A stretch of DNA of 64,000 nt from Arthrobacter sp. TMP15 (GTDB lineage: Bacteria; Actinomycetota; Actinomycetes; Actinomycetales; Micrococcaceae). Of this stretch, positions 43,587 to 52,285 are shown in pieces (position 1 is the first letter of the stretch; each line of letters opens with the position of its first letter). The notes under the pieces were generated by a model that was not told where the DNA came from, ran no database searches, and saw only the letters and a program-made list of their open reading frames with translations. Made by a program: the position numbers and the translations under genes. Location: positions 3,348,001-3,412,000 of the forward strand of contig NZ_CP154262.1 in assembly GCF_039529835.1 (NCBI RefSeq), written 5' to 3'.

Positions 43587-44073
43587 GAGCTCTCCCCTTA
43601 CCCGTGAACCCCACGGCATCGTGGGGTTCCTATCGACGTTACGGCACCGAGCGAGGGAAAGCGAACATCCTTGAGCTAACGTATGCTGCTGGGCCCCAAT
43701 TGCCCGGACGCGTTCCGGTCCAGCTCTTCCAACATTTATGCTCACGCTGTTCACCCGAAAACGGCACCGCATCCAGAGTGTCCGAGCGGTTGGGCTTAGC
43801 CGCTGCCAAGCACTGAGCGGGTGACATCGGGACGATCAGAATGCCACAGCTGACCGATGCGAACGCAGCTTACATAGAAACTTTGCTTGTGGTTCACACG
43901 GATTCTCCGTACACCGCCATTGCGGGCGGTCCGTCATAGTAGGTGTGTAGTCTGCTCTGTTTGTAGCAGGCTGCGCTGTGGCGTCTAAGGGCCCGCGCGG
44001 CGTTGTGGGGGCTGATTTTGGCCGCTAACCCCTAACCCCCGACTAGCCCTGGGATCCTGGCAGGTTAAACGAG
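43587..44073. other. 490-bp region between the SipW operon and tRNA genes
   Basis: No gene seen. It should contain the promoter for the minus-strand SipW operon. GTGTCCGAGCGGTTGGG at about 43778-43794 resembles the 5' part of a tRNA-Ser D-arm, but no matching anticodon or acceptor arm follows, so it is at most a fragment. GC content is similar to the surroundings except for a C-rich stretch near 44029-44050. Confidence 0.45.
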
Positions 44074-44074
44074 A

Positions 44075-44098
44075 AAGACCCCGATTTCTCGGGGTCTT
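44075..44098. terminator. Terminator after tRNA genes
   Basis: AAGACCCCGA (44075-44084) pairs perfectly with TCGGGGTCTT (44089-44098) over a 4-base loop, 3 bases beyond tRNA-Phe. For the minus-strand tRNA transcript a T-rich TTTCTCGTTT follows. It closes the tRNA-Glu, tRNA-Asp, tRNA-Phe cluster. Confidence 0.85.
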
Positions 44099-44100
44099 AC

Positions 44101-44176
44101 TGGTGGCTCCGACCGGCGTCGATCCGGTGACCTTTCGATTTTCAGTCGAACGCTCTACCAACTGAGCTACAGAGCC
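44101..44176 (-). tRNA. tRNA-Phe (GAA)
   Basis: Seven-pair acceptor stem GGCTCTG/CGGAGCC, D-arm GCTCAGTTGGTAGAGC, anticodon loop CTGAAAA with anticodon GAA, discriminator A and an encoded CCA (44101-44103). The T-loop reads ATCGACG, so the usual T54 is an A. All stems pair well. Confidence 0.97.
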
Positions 44177-44234
44177 TTGGTGATCTGAAAATCCTCGTCA
44201 CCAGATCCTCTTGCACTAGTCAAGAAAACCAAAG

Positions 44235-44308
44235 CGACCCTGACGGGACTCGAACCCGCGACCTCCGCCGTGACAGGGCGGCGCGCTAACCAACTGCGCT
44301 ACAGGGCC
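44235..44308 (-). tRNA. tRNA-Asp (GTC)
   Basis: Acceptor GGCCCTG pairs with CAGGGTC (one G-T pair), D-arm GCGCAGTTGGTTAGCGC, anticodon GTC in CCTGTCACGG, T-arm GCGGGTTCGAGTCCCGT, discriminator G. CCA is not encoded. It lies 59 bp upstream of tRNA-Phe on the same strand. Confidence 0.97.
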
Positions 44309-44426
44309 ATACTTAATTACTGTATTTTGTTTCAAACAACTTGCTTCAAACAACGCTTTCGCGTAATTTTCACGATCTATAGCGTACCAGCAATTTTTTC
44401 ACCGGCTAACCACTTACTCGTAAAAG

Positions 44427-44499
44427 TACCCCCAACGGGATTCGAACCCGTGCCGCCGCCGTGAAAGGGCGGTGTCCTAGGCCGCTAGACGATGGGGGC
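44427..44499 (-). tRNA. tRNA-Glu (TTC)
   Basis: Acceptor GCCCCCA pairs with TGGGGGT, D-arm CGTCTAGCGGCCTAGGAC, anticodon TTC in CCCTTTCACGG, T-arm ACGGGTTCGAATCCCGT, discriminator A, no encoded CCA. It is the first tRNA of the minus-strand cluster. Confidence 0.97.
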
Positions 44500-44682
44500 C
44501 TAGTCATCCTTCAGACCGCCGCGTTGTTTCCAGCGCTTCGGTTTGAAGTGGACTCCAAAAACTATAGAGCCTATTTACCCAGAACACAAAACGGCCATCC
44601 ACCCCACCCGGTTGCACAGTTCAAAATAGCTGAAATGTGCCAAGGATCTGGCGTTGCCGCAACCACTCATTAAGCTGGGGGT

Positions 44683-45090
44683 ATGCCTGAAAATCCACTT
44701 GCCAGCATCCCCTCTTTCGCCCCGTTCACCATGGATGAACAGGAGTTTGACGCCGCCGTGGAAGCGGCTATTGAAAGGATCCCAGAAGAGCTGCGCGGGA
44801 AGATGAACAACGTGGCGATTCTTATCTGCGATGACTACGTCCCCGAACCGGGCGAGGATCCCACAGCGGTGTTGCTTGGGTTATATGAAGGAACGCCTCT
44901 GACTGAACGTGATGCGTGGTGGGACTCGGGATCCCTGCCTGACCGCATCACGATCTTCCGCCACCCGATCATGGGAATCTGCCAGAACCGTGAGGAAGTC
45001 ATTCATGAAGTCACCGTGAGCGTGGTCCATGAGATCGCTCACCACTTTGGGATCAGCGACGCGCGTCTACATGAGCTCGGCTGGGGATAA
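44683..45090 (+). CDS. Zincin-like metallopeptidase family protein (HExxH)
   Basis: 135 residues. Near the C-terminus VSVVHEIAHHFGISDARLHELG provides HExxH plus a downstream acidic/His residue. The rest (FDAAVEAAIERIPEELRGKMNNV, ILICDDYVPEPG, PDRITIFRHPIM) fits the small COG3824/MMP37-type family often annotated as possible zinc peptidases. The protein is cytoplasmic, with no signal peptide. Catalytic activity of the family has little experimental support. ATG 44683 gives the family-typical start; it stands alone between the tRNAs and the NlpC gene. Confidence 0.88.
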   Translation: MPENPLASIPSFAPFTMDEQEFDAAVEAAIERIPEELRGKMNNVAILICDDYVPEPGEDPTAVLLGLYEGTPLTERDAWWDSGSLPDRITIFRHPIMGICQNREEVIHEVTVSVVHEIAHHFGISDARLHELGWG

Positions 45091-45253
45091 ATGACACCAA
45101 TGTGATTCATGTTGCCCATGGTGCTCATGTTGCCAAGGCCTCTTCGGAGCCGTAAGGTCTGATGAGCTGGGCAAGTTTGTTCGCAAGCGCTTCCCTGCCC
45201 CACGGCCCGCAGCAATGCGCCACTTATCTACCGATCTGCAGTAAGGCAATTGG

Positions 45254-46753
45254 ATGACTATGCGTTATTTGGTTCGCGGTACAACGGCACTGGCGTGTGC
45301 TGTTCTCACCTCAACGGCACTGCTATCCCCCGCACTTGCCGCCCCCGCTGCTGCAGATGCCCCTTCTTCCGCCTTTGGGCCCGGCGCTCTCAGTACGACG
45401 GCGTGGCAACAGTTGGCGCTGCGCCCGTTCAGTCCCGCCGTTCCCAGCGCAGATGACATCACCGAAGCCAAGCAATCCGAAAGTGCCACTGCTGTTGCTT
45501 CGGCGCAGCTAGATGCGATTATCAGCTCAGCGAATGACAAACTTCAAGCTTCAACCCTCGCCGCCATGGGCGCCAACAGCTCTTACACAAACGCTTTGGT
45601 GATTATGGAGCAGCGAGAAGCTGAAGCGCAGACGGCCAAGGCAAAATCCGAGGCAGCCACCAGCGCCAGCAAGTTGGCCCAAGCCCAGCTGGGGCAACTG
45701 GCAGGTAGCCTGTACAAAAATGGCGGGCTTGACCTTAGCGTGCAAAGCTTCCTGGCCAGCTCCGATGCTGACAATGCCATGTATCAAGCGTCAACGCTGA
45801 TGGCGTTGAGCACCAATCGGGCCCACACCTTTGACACCGCCAAGGCATCTGCGGCAACTTCGGCAGCACTTGACGCCCAAGCCGTGGCATCACGGAACGC
45901 GGCCGACGATGCCATTGCCGACGCAAAAGCCTCACACACACAAGCCCAGTCAGCTGCCGACGCACAGGCCGGGATCATCGCTGAAAACCAGGCACAGCGA
46001 GATGTCCTGCTGCAAAGAATGGCCGCTTTGCACAACACCACCGTGGCGTTGGAAGGCGCCCGTGTGGATGAACTGGCTCGTCAAGCACAGGAAGCGGCCC
46101 TGAAGCAGCAAATCGCCGAATCAACCAGCGCCCCTGAACCACTGCGCCCCCCGGCAAATGAACTACTCCCTGCCGGTAATATAATTACCCGCCCACTGCC
46201 TGTGCAACCGCAGGCACCCAACCGGCCTGCCCCGCCTGCCCCGACAGTCCCCAAACCACCAGCGCCTCAACCACCAGCACCGGCCCCCGCACCAGTTCCC
46301 AGGCCACCGGCACCAAAACCGCCCGCTCCGGCTCCCGCACCGGTTCCCAAGCCGCCAGCGCCAGCGCCAGCCCCGTCAGGCTCGCACACGCAGGTCATGG
46401 TCAACTACGCTATGTCCAAAATTGGCGGGCCCTACCAGTGGGGCGGCAATGGCCCCACTGCGTTTGACTGCTCCGGGCTGGTGCAGCAGGCCTTTGCCTC
46501 CGCTGGCATCGCGGTCCCTCGCCAAGGCAGCGACCAGTTCTGGGCCGCACCGCAACGAGTCCCGCTCTCCCAGATGCGGTACGGGGATTTGCTGGTGTTT
46601 GACGACAACGGAGCCGGCCGGTTTGGCCACATCGCTATTTACATTGGTAATAACCAGGTGGTTCAGGCCCTAAATCCAAGCCAGCCTTTGGGTATCACAT
46701 CGCTGTCCTGGATGTCAGGTATGAGCTTGTACCCCTATGCGGCCAGGTACTAA
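45254..46753 (+). CDS. Secreted NlpC/P60 peptidoglycan hydrolase
   Basis: 499 residues. Signal peptide (MTMRYLVRGTTALACAVLTS, cleavage after ALA), then a long Ala/Gln-rich coiled coil (~75-290), a Pro/Ala linker with PAPxPxPKPPAP repeats (~310-375), and a C-terminal NlpC/P60 domain: NYAMSKIGGPYQWGGNGP, FDCSGLVQQAF (catalytic Cys), RYGDLLVFDD, GHIAIYIGNNQVV (catalytic His). It cuts D-Glu-diaminoacid bonds in wall peptides; coiled-coil members act in cell separation under FtsEX-type control. ATG 45254 has GGCAATTGG upstream only, so the ribosome site is weak. Ends before a 26-bp hairpin. Confidence 0.93.
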   Translation: MTMRYLVRGTTALACAVLTSTALLSPALAAPAAADAPSSAFGPGALSTTAWQQLALRPFSPAVPSADDITEAKQSESATAVASAQLDAIISSANDKLQASTLAAMGANSSYTNALVIMEQREAEAQTAKAKSEAATSASKLAQAQLGQLAGSLYKNGGLDLSVQSFLASSDADNAMYQASTLMALSTNRAHTFDTAKASAATSAALDAQAVASRNAADDAIADAKASHTQAQSAADAQAGIIAENQAQRDVLLQRMAALHNTTVALEGARVDELARQAQEAALKQQIAESTSAPEPLRPPANELLPAGNIITRPLPVQPQAPNRPAPPAPTVPKPPAPQPPAPAPAPVPRPPAPKPPAPAPAPVPKPPAPAPAPSGSHTQVMVNYAMSKIGGPYQWGGNGPTAFDCSGLVQQAFASAGIAVPRQGSDQFWAAPQRVPLSQMRYGDLLVFDDNGAGRFGHIAIYIGNNQVVQALNPSQPLGITSLSWMSGMSLYPYAARY

Positions 46754-46780
46754 AAGGCTGGTTCGCAAAAGTCAAGGATC

Positions 46781-46837
46781 AAATAACTGAGGCGCTTTGC
46801 TCCATGGATTTCATGGAGCAAAGCGCCTCAGTTATTT
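46781..46837. terminator. 26-bp perfect bidirectional terminator
   Basis: Bases 46781-46806 pair perfectly with 46812-46837 around a GATTT loop; the stem begins and ends in AAAT/ATTT so it can act on both strands. It separates the convergent NlpC/P60 gene (stop 46753) and universal stress gene (stop 46859). Confidence 0.9.
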
Positions 46838-46858
46838 CTGTGCAAGATCTCCGAATTT

Positions 46859-47863
46859 TCAGGCCTGCAAGAGTGGACCAAATGCTGAACGGTCGCCCAG
46901 ACGCGGGTCTTCATTGTCGCGAACAACCATGATGGGGCCCTTGGCATGGTGCCGGACTCCATCCGTGGTTGAGCCAAGGAGCATGCCGGCGAACCCGCCC
47001 CGCCCGCGAGTACCCATCACGACTAATTCCGACGTTGCCGAGGCAGTGACCAGTGCGTCAACTGCCGATCCCTCGAGCAGCACAACCTCAATGGGAAGTT
47101 TCGGGAAGTGGTTGCGAAGCCATTTCTCGCCAGCATCCAGCTGGCCCTGAATTTCTACGAACAGGGCTTCCCGATCCACAGGTGCCGGCATCCACGCAAG
47201 TGAGCCGGTGTACGGCTGGACTGCGCAAATAATACGCAGTGTGCTGCCAGCCCGTTCGGCCGCCTCGGCGGCAAGCAGGACGGCGTAGCGCGCCTGATCT
47301 GAACCATCAACGCCGGCCGTGATGACCTTCTCAACCTTCGAATCGGCTTTTTCACCCTCAGGGCCCTCCCCAAGGCGTGGCGCACAACTCAGGGGCACTG
47401 TCACAGTGGGGCATTTGGCGTGCGCCGGAAGCGCTGTGCTGACGTTGCCAAGAAGCCGCCCGAGAAAGCCGCCGCGGCCACGTGAACCAAAGACCAGTAA
47501 CTCCGCAGTTTCGCTTAACTCAAGCAGCACCCCTGCGGCGTCACCGTTTTCAACGCGTGCGTCGATCTGAATGTCCAGGTGGGCAATCTTCGCGGCCGCC
47601 TCACGAAGGACAGCTTCGGCGCCTTGGCGGATAACGTCGTCGTCCACTGTGGCATATCCACCGTCGAGCCCTGAGGCAGCGAAAATAGGCACTGTGTAGG
47701 CGGTGACCAGATGCAACGGAAGATTCCGTGCCTTGGCTTCCCGGGCGGCCCATATCAGGGCACAATTGCTTTGTTCGGACCCATCAATACCAACAACGAT
47801 TCCTGTGGGACTGGGAACCTCCGTAGGCGATGCGCCCTGCAGGTTTTCTTCTGGGCTACTCAT
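46859..47863 (-). CDS. Tandem universal stress protein (UspA x2)
   Basis: 334 residues with two UspA domains. Domain 1 (~20-160): IVVGIDGSEQSNCALIWAAREA and ELLVFGSRGRGGFLGRLLGNVS; domain 2 (~180-325): ITAGVDGSDQARYAVLLAAEAA and ELVVMGTRGRGGFAGMLLGSTT. Both carry the G-2x-G-9x-G(S/T) ATP-binding pattern. ATG 47863 has AGGAGG 7 bases upstream; the frame stays open far upstream only as a shadow of the gene on the other strand. Such proteins are induced by hypoxia, nutrient stress or NO in actinobacteria; no specific role can be assigned. Confidence 0.93.
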   Translation of the reverse strand: MSSPEENLQGASPTEVPSPTGIVVGIDGSEQSNCALIWAAREAKARNLPLHLVTAYTVPIFAASGLDGGYATVDDDVIRQGAEAVLREAAAKIAHLDIQIDARVENGDAAGVLLELSETAELLVFGSRGRGGFLGRLLGNVSTALPAHAKCPTVTVPLSCAPRLGEGPEGEKADSKVEKVITAGVDGSDQARYAVLLAAEAAERAGSTLRIICAVQPYTGSLAWMPAPVDREALFVEIQGQLDAGEKWLRNHFPKLPIEVVLLEGSAVDALVTASATSELVVMGTRGRGGFAGMLLGSTTDGVRHHAKGPIMVVRDNEDPRLGDRSAFGPLLQA

Positions 47864-48098
47864 GCTGCGCCTCCTGGTTCTGGTATGCCGGAGGGTACAC
47901 AAACGCCGTGGCGCCTCCCCTTCGCGGCCTGTACTTGTGACTATTGCGGGTTCGGCTTGGCTCGTCAAGTTCCACCTCGAGGCGGCCATGGCCTGGCAGT
48001 GCGTGCCCACTGCTCTTACCCATCGCCAAACACATGCCCGCTTATGCAAGACATATGCAAGAGTTGAGACCTGAACCACACTGAGAAAGTAGGCGACG

Positions 48099-49397
48099 AT
48101 GCTGGAGTTACTTGTTCCGTTCCTTGCCCGTGGGCGCGCCGGCGAGGGCGCCCCTGCAACTATCTGGGCTGACGCAGATGCTGCATGCAGGGGATTATCC
48201 GCTCCGATGGCGGTTTTGGATATCCAAGCTCTGTCCTTCAATGCCGGGTCATTGCTGCGCCGGGCGGCCGGGAAGCCCATCCGTCTGGCTAGTAAATCGA
48301 TCCGTAGCAAAGAAGTGCTCCGAGCCCTATTGAAACAGCCCGGATTTGCAGGAATTTTAGGATTTACTTTGCCCGAAGCCTTATGGCTTGCAACTGATCC
48401 CTCAAACGTTTTCACTGACATTGTTGTTGCGTATCCCACGGCTGATACCCAAGCCCTGCAAGCATTGGCCGCTGATCCTCTCGCCTGCGAGCGCGTGACG
48501 CTCATGGTTGACTCCACCGAACAACTGGAGTGGATGAATGCCACGTTGGCAGGACAGTTCCAAAGCGCCCCCATCCGGCTCTGCCTGGACTTGGACGCAT
48601 CCTGGCGGCCCACGGTTCGGGGCCGGACCGTAGGACACATTGGTGTGTACCGTTCACCCTTGCGCACAGGTGCCGACGCCATCGCGCTGGCCCTGGCGAT
48701 TGGTGGCTACCGTCACGGTTCCGCGCCACGCTTCAGACTTGCCGGCATCATGGCCTACGAGGCCCAAGTTGCGGGTTTGCAGGACAAACCACGTTCAAGC
48801 AACAAGGTGGCAGACGCAGCCAAAGCCGCTGTTCTGCAGCAAATGCAGCGCGCCTCCATGACTGAAATAACCCAGCGACGTGCCAACGTCGTGGCAGCTG
48901 TGCGCAACGTTGCCGAATTAGAATTCGTCAATGGCGGAGGTACCGGCAGCATCGAGCTAACAAGTGCCGATGACTCTGTGACGGAACTTGCCGCGGGGTC
49001 AGGCTTTTTTGGTCCGGCCCTCTTTGACGGTTATTCACGCTTCATGCCAGCCCATGCCGTTGGCTTCGCCGCCCCTGTGGTGCGCCGGCCCGGACCTGAA
49101 ATTGTCACAGTGCTTGGCGGAGGGTGGATTGCCTCGGGGCCCACCGGCCCGGATAGGTCCCCCGTGCCGGTGTATCCGCCCGGACTCTCAACCATCGGCA
49201 CAGAAGGCGCCGGTGAGGTGCAAACCCCACTGCGCGGTTCTGCCGCCGCGCAGCTGTGTATTGGCGATAATGTTTGGTTCAGGCACGCCAAGTCCGGGGA
49301 GGTTTGTGAACATGTGGATGCCTTGGAACTGCTCGACGGCGGCCAACGAGTGGGTTCAGCACGTACCTACCGTGGCGAAGGGAAGGCTTTTGTATGA
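48099..49397 (+). CDS. PLP-dependent alanine-racemase-like protein (amino acid deaminase/aldolase type)
   Basis: 432 residues. An alanine racemase/D-threonine aldolase-like barrel: PMAVLDIQALSFNAGSLLRR, PIRLASKSIRSKEVLRALL (Schiff-base Lys), RLCLDLDASWRP, GIMAYEAQVAGL, EFVNGGGTGSIELT (PLP phosphate) and GSGFFGPALFDGY. This subfamily is usually labelled amino acid deaminase/aldolase; the substrate is unknown. Its stop overlaps the start of the lactone oxidase gene by 4 bp (49394-49397), so both form an operon with the FAD protein further on. Confidence 0.85.
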   Translation: MLELLVPFLARGRAGEGAPATIWADADAACRGLSAPMAVLDIQALSFNAGSLLRRAAGKPIRLASKSIRSKEVLRALLKQPGFAGILGFTLPEALWLATDPSNVFTDIVVAYPTADTQALQALAADPLACERVTLMVDSTEQLEWMNATLAGQFQSAPIRLCLDLDASWRPTVRGRTVGHIGVYRSPLRTGADAIALALAIGGYRHGSAPRFRLAGIMAYEAQVAGLQDKPRSSNKVADAAKAAVLQQMQRASMTEITQRRANVVAAVRNVAELEFVNGGGTGSIELTSADDSVTELAAGSGFFGPALFDGYSRFMPAHAVGFAAPVVRRPGPEIVTVLGGGWIASGPTGPDRSPVPVYPPGLSTIGTEGAGEVQTPLRGSAAAQLCIGDNVWFRHAKSGEVCEHVDALELLDGGQRVGSARTYRGEGKAFV

Positions 49398-50713
49398 GTG
49401 GTGCTAGGCGTCAGTGGCGTAATTGGGCCGGGGATCAGCGCTGCAGACCTACTGCCGTAGCGTGGCCTAGCACCGTGGGAGAGCTCTGCTCACTGGTTGC
49501 CGAGGCCGGGGCCTCCGGGCATACCATCAAAGCGGTGGGTGCCGGGCACAGCTTCACGGATATTGCCTTAACGAACGGTGTGCAAGTGCGCCTTGACTCG
49601 CTCACCGGGCTCTTGAACGTGGACCGCGACGCTAAACTCATCACCTTATGGGGCGGCACGCGCCTGCACCAGATACCTGCCCTGCTGAAGCCCTACGGGC
49701 TGGCAATGGAGAACCTGGGTGATATCGATGCACAGTCAATCTCCGGAGCCATCTCCACCGGGACGCACGGTACGGGACTGAAATTTGGTGGTATCGCCAC
49801 ACAAGTGCGGGCGCTGACGTTGGTTACGGGGACCGGAGAGGTGCTGCATTGCTCCGCCACGCACAATGCCGAGATATTCGCCGTCGCCCGGGTTGGCCTC
49901 GGAGCCCTGGGCATCATCACCGCAGTCACCCTGCAATGCGTTGACGCCTTCATGCTGCACGCGGTTGAGCGTCCTGAACCGTTGGCCGAGGTGCTTCAAA
50001 GCCTGGCTGAACGCAACGCTACGCATGATCACTTCGAGTTTTACTGGTTTCCGCACACCGAGATCGCACTCACTAAGAGCAATACCCGGCATGCACCGGG
50101 CACTTTGCCGGACGGTGTCCGCCCCCTAAGTGTGTCCTCACACATAGTGGATGATCTGATTGTTTCAAACACCCTCTTTTCTGCGCTGTGCAACGTCACA
50201 GGCAAAATGCCCAAGACCATTCCACGGGTCAACAGGCTGGCATCTACTTTGACCGGACACAGGGAGTTTGGCGATGCCTCACACAAGGTGTTTACTACAT
50301 CCCGGACAGTCCGTTTTCGGGAAATGGAGTATGCCTTACCGTTGGAGAGCATTCCAGCAGCGCTGCGGGATCTTAAGGCAATGATTAACCGGCGCGGGTT
50401 GCAGATTTCATTCCCTGTGGAGGTGCGCAGCGCTGCTGGTGACGACATAGCCTTATCCACAGCCAATCAACGCCCAAGTGGGTATATAGCCATCCACCAG
50501 CACATCAATTCAGAGCACAGCGAGTACTTCCAAACGGCGGAAGAAATTTTCCGCTCTTACGCCGGACGCCCGCACTGGGGCAAGTGGCATTTCCTCCATT
50601 CGAAAGACTTTAGCCAGCTCTACCCAGACCTTGAAAAGTTCTGTAAAGTTCGAAATGTTCTCGATCCCAAACGCGTGTTTTCCAACGCATACCTGGACCG
50701 GGTACTACCCTGA
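49394..50713 (+). CDS. FAD-linked aldonolactone oxidase (D-arabinono/L-gulono-1,4-lactone type)
   Basis: 439 residues. N-terminal FAD-binding domain (NWAGDQRCRPTAVAWPSTVGE, VGAGHSFTDIALTNG, LGDIDAQSISGAISTGTHGTG) and C-terminal ALO domain ending RPHWGKWHFL and LDPKRVFSNAYLDRVL, the family signature. These enzymes oxidise sugar-1,4-lactones or alditols with O2 or another acceptor. No secretion signal. Translationally coupled to the PLP protein gene (ATGA). Actinobacterial relatives include alditol oxidases, so the sugar substrate is open. Confidence 0.9.
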   Translation: MSGARRQWRNWAGDQRCRPTAVAWPSTVGELCSLVAEAGASGHTIKAVGAGHSFTDIALTNGVQVRLDSLTGLLNVDRDAKLITLWGGTRLHQIPALLKPYGLAMENLGDIDAQSISGAISTGTHGTGLKFGGIATQVRALTLVTGTGEVLHCSATHNAEIFAVARVGLGALGIITAVTLQCVDAFMLHAVERPEPLAEVLQSLAERNATHDHFEFYWFPHTEIALTKSNTRHAPGTLPDGVRPLSVSSHIVDDLIVSNTLFSALCNVTGKMPKTIPRVNRLASTLTGHREFGDASHKVFTTSRTVRFREMEYALPLESIPAALRDLKAMINRRGLQISFPVEVRSAAGDDIALSTANQRPSGYIAIHQHINSEHSEYFQTAEEIFRSYAGRPHWGKWHFLHSKDFSQLYPDLEKFCKVRNVLDPKRVFSNAYLDRVLP

Positions 50714-50788
50714 TATTCATCAAGGCATCACCTGGTTCACGGGTGGCGCCACCCGTCTGTTCCGTTACCGTTGGTGGAGGCATGAGCC

Positions 50789-51412
50789 ATGATTGCTGCG
50801 ACTTTGACTGCCAATTCCCCGGCGGCCCGGTCTGGCGCACCTGAGGTAACCTCCACCATTGTGATTGGTTCAGGATTCTCCGCGTTGGCTGTGGCTGCCG
50901 AACTCAACAGGCAGGGTGTTAAGGCAATCGTTGTTGATACTTTTTGTCCCTTAAAGCAATCCGCGCCGCTGCAAGCCACCACCGGCGGCATCAGCTTGGA
51001 CGCACTCAGTGAGCGCAGTGAAATTGTTCGTTTACTTGAGCACTACGCTCGTCGAAACAGTCTTGATATCCGCCCTGAAACTCAGGCATTGGAGCTTACC
51101 CGGGTACACCAGAGCGTGGCCGCGCAACAGCAATGGCGCGTGCATACATCCAACGGGACTTTGAGCGCACACAGCGTAGTTTTCACCCGTGGCGCGTTGA
51201 GCCAGCTGGGCCGCGTGCTGCACAGCATGGGTGTTACAACGGCAACCGACGTCCGCTCGGGTATGCATTCCTTGGGTTTGTATCTGGTGGGTGTTGGCGA
51301 CCTGGCAATCCCCACAACGCAGGAAATACTGCATCAGGCAAAACGTGCCAGCCAGTCGATCTCCACACGCGTCGCCGCCCGCGAACTGGGCACTCACGCA
51401 GTAGTGGCTTAG
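50789..51412 (+). CDS. Small FAD/NAD-binding Rossmann protein, unusually short
   Basis: 207 residues. The N-terminus has a dinucleotide-binding fold: TIVIGSGFSALAVAAELNRQGVKAIVVDT, the GxGxxA with terminal acidic residue. A central SERSEIVRLLEHYARRNSLD resembles flavoprotein monooxygenases, and the end (LVGVGDLAIPTTQEILHQAK) resembles the last FAD-contacting motif. The ~150-residue substrate and NADPH domains of normal 350-450-residue enzymes are missing, so it is either an internally deleted relic or a reduced partner. It follows the lactone oxidase gene by 75 bp and is probably in the same operon. Confidence 0.65.
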   Translation: MIAATLTANSPAARSGAPEVTSTIVIGSGFSALAVAAELNRQGVKAIVVDTFCPLKQSAPLQATTGGISLDALSERSEIVRLLEHYARRNSLDIRPETQALELTRVHQSVAAQQQWRVHTSNGTLSAHSVVFTRGALSQLGRVLHSMGVTTATDVRSGMHSLGLYLVGVGDLAIPTTQEILHQAKRASQSISTRVAARELGTHAVVA

Positions 51413-51488
51413 CCCAACCAGTCATTCCCAGCAGTATCTGCCCTCGCTGGGGAAGGTGCGTGCCGGGGAAGGTCAGTGCTGGGGAAGG

Positions 51489-52103
51489 TCAGTCTTCCCT
51501 GGACAAACGCCGTCGAGCAACAACTACCATGGCCACAACCACGCCAATCAAGACAGCAATAAGGCCGATTACACTCCACGGCACGGCGGACTCATCCTGT
51601 GTTTGTTGCGGCGCGGCTTCCGGGGCAGGTTCCACCGATGCCACCGGACCGGCAACAGCACCCGGTGCAGCTGTGCTGGTTGAGGCGGTTTTCGCGCTAA
51701 AGCTGAATTCGCCCTCAACGGGGTGGGAATCGGAGGACACCAGACGCCACTTCACGGTGTATTTACCTGCTGGAGCACCAGTACGTATGTTTTGGCTGGC
51801 AATCTGATCTAAAACATCTACTTCCCCGCTAGCCCAGTTGGTACCAGCATCGTCAACAACCAGAACCTGTGAACCAATCACGGCAGGGGTGTTGCTCATG
51901 CTGATTTCAACATTTTCAGGCATGCTCTCCACGGTTGAGCCATTCGTCGGTGCAGTGCCTGTGACAACGTCATGGGCACTGGCCATTGTCGATGAACCAA
52001 GCAGCAAAAACAGCACAGCCATGGCTCCTGCAAAGCTGCGTCGCACAAGCCTGTGCAGCGAAAGATTCGTCTCATTCCGGCGATGACCTACAGGACTGTT
52101 CAC
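51489..52103 (-). CDS. CopC-like copper-binding exported membrane protein
   Basis: 204 residues from GTG 52103 (AAGGA about 10 bases upstream). Signal peptide (LVRRSFAGAMAVLFLLLGSS) with cleavage ASA-HDVV leaves an N-terminal His, the Cu(II) ligand of CopC proteins; VSSDSHPVEGEFSFS supplies the second conserved Asp/His region. A Ala/Pro linker leads to a C-terminal helix (WSVIGLIAVLIGVVVAMVVV) and basic tail, so it is membrane-anchored outside. It may bind copper for import or buffering; a link to the copper enzyme NirK is speculative. Confidence 0.88.
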   Translation of the reverse strand: MNSPVGHRRNETNLSLHRLVRRSFAGAMAVLFLLLGSSTMASAHDVVTGTAPTNGSTVESMPENVEISMSNTPAVIGSQVLVVDDAGTNWASGEVDVLDQIASQNIRTGAPAGKYTVKWRLVSSDSHPVEGEFSFSAKTASTSTAAPGAVAGPVASVEPAPEAAPQQTQDESAVPWSVIGLIAVLIGVVVAMVVVARRRLSRED

Positions 52104-52285
52104 AGCGCAATATCCTTCGATAGATTCAGGGAAGCTATCACACGCTACCCCAAGATTATGTGAGTAGCCGCAAAGTTGGGGCACCCGAGGCGACTATGCC
52201 TGAGCCAATAAATTGCCCCATGCCTTTAGCAGCTAGAATTTGTGGGAATAACCTTTTTCATTTCACTTCGCCCGGAGGGCTCCTT

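Noticed and set aside
43778-43794. tRNA-Ser-like D-arm sequence
   Set aside because: Only the D-arm region resembles a tRNA; no anticodon arm, variable arm or acceptor pairing follows.
47864-48682. Large N-terminal extension of the universal stress protein frame
   Set aside because: It runs antisense to the PLP racemase-like gene, has no Usp character, and a strong ribosome site marks the real start at 47863.
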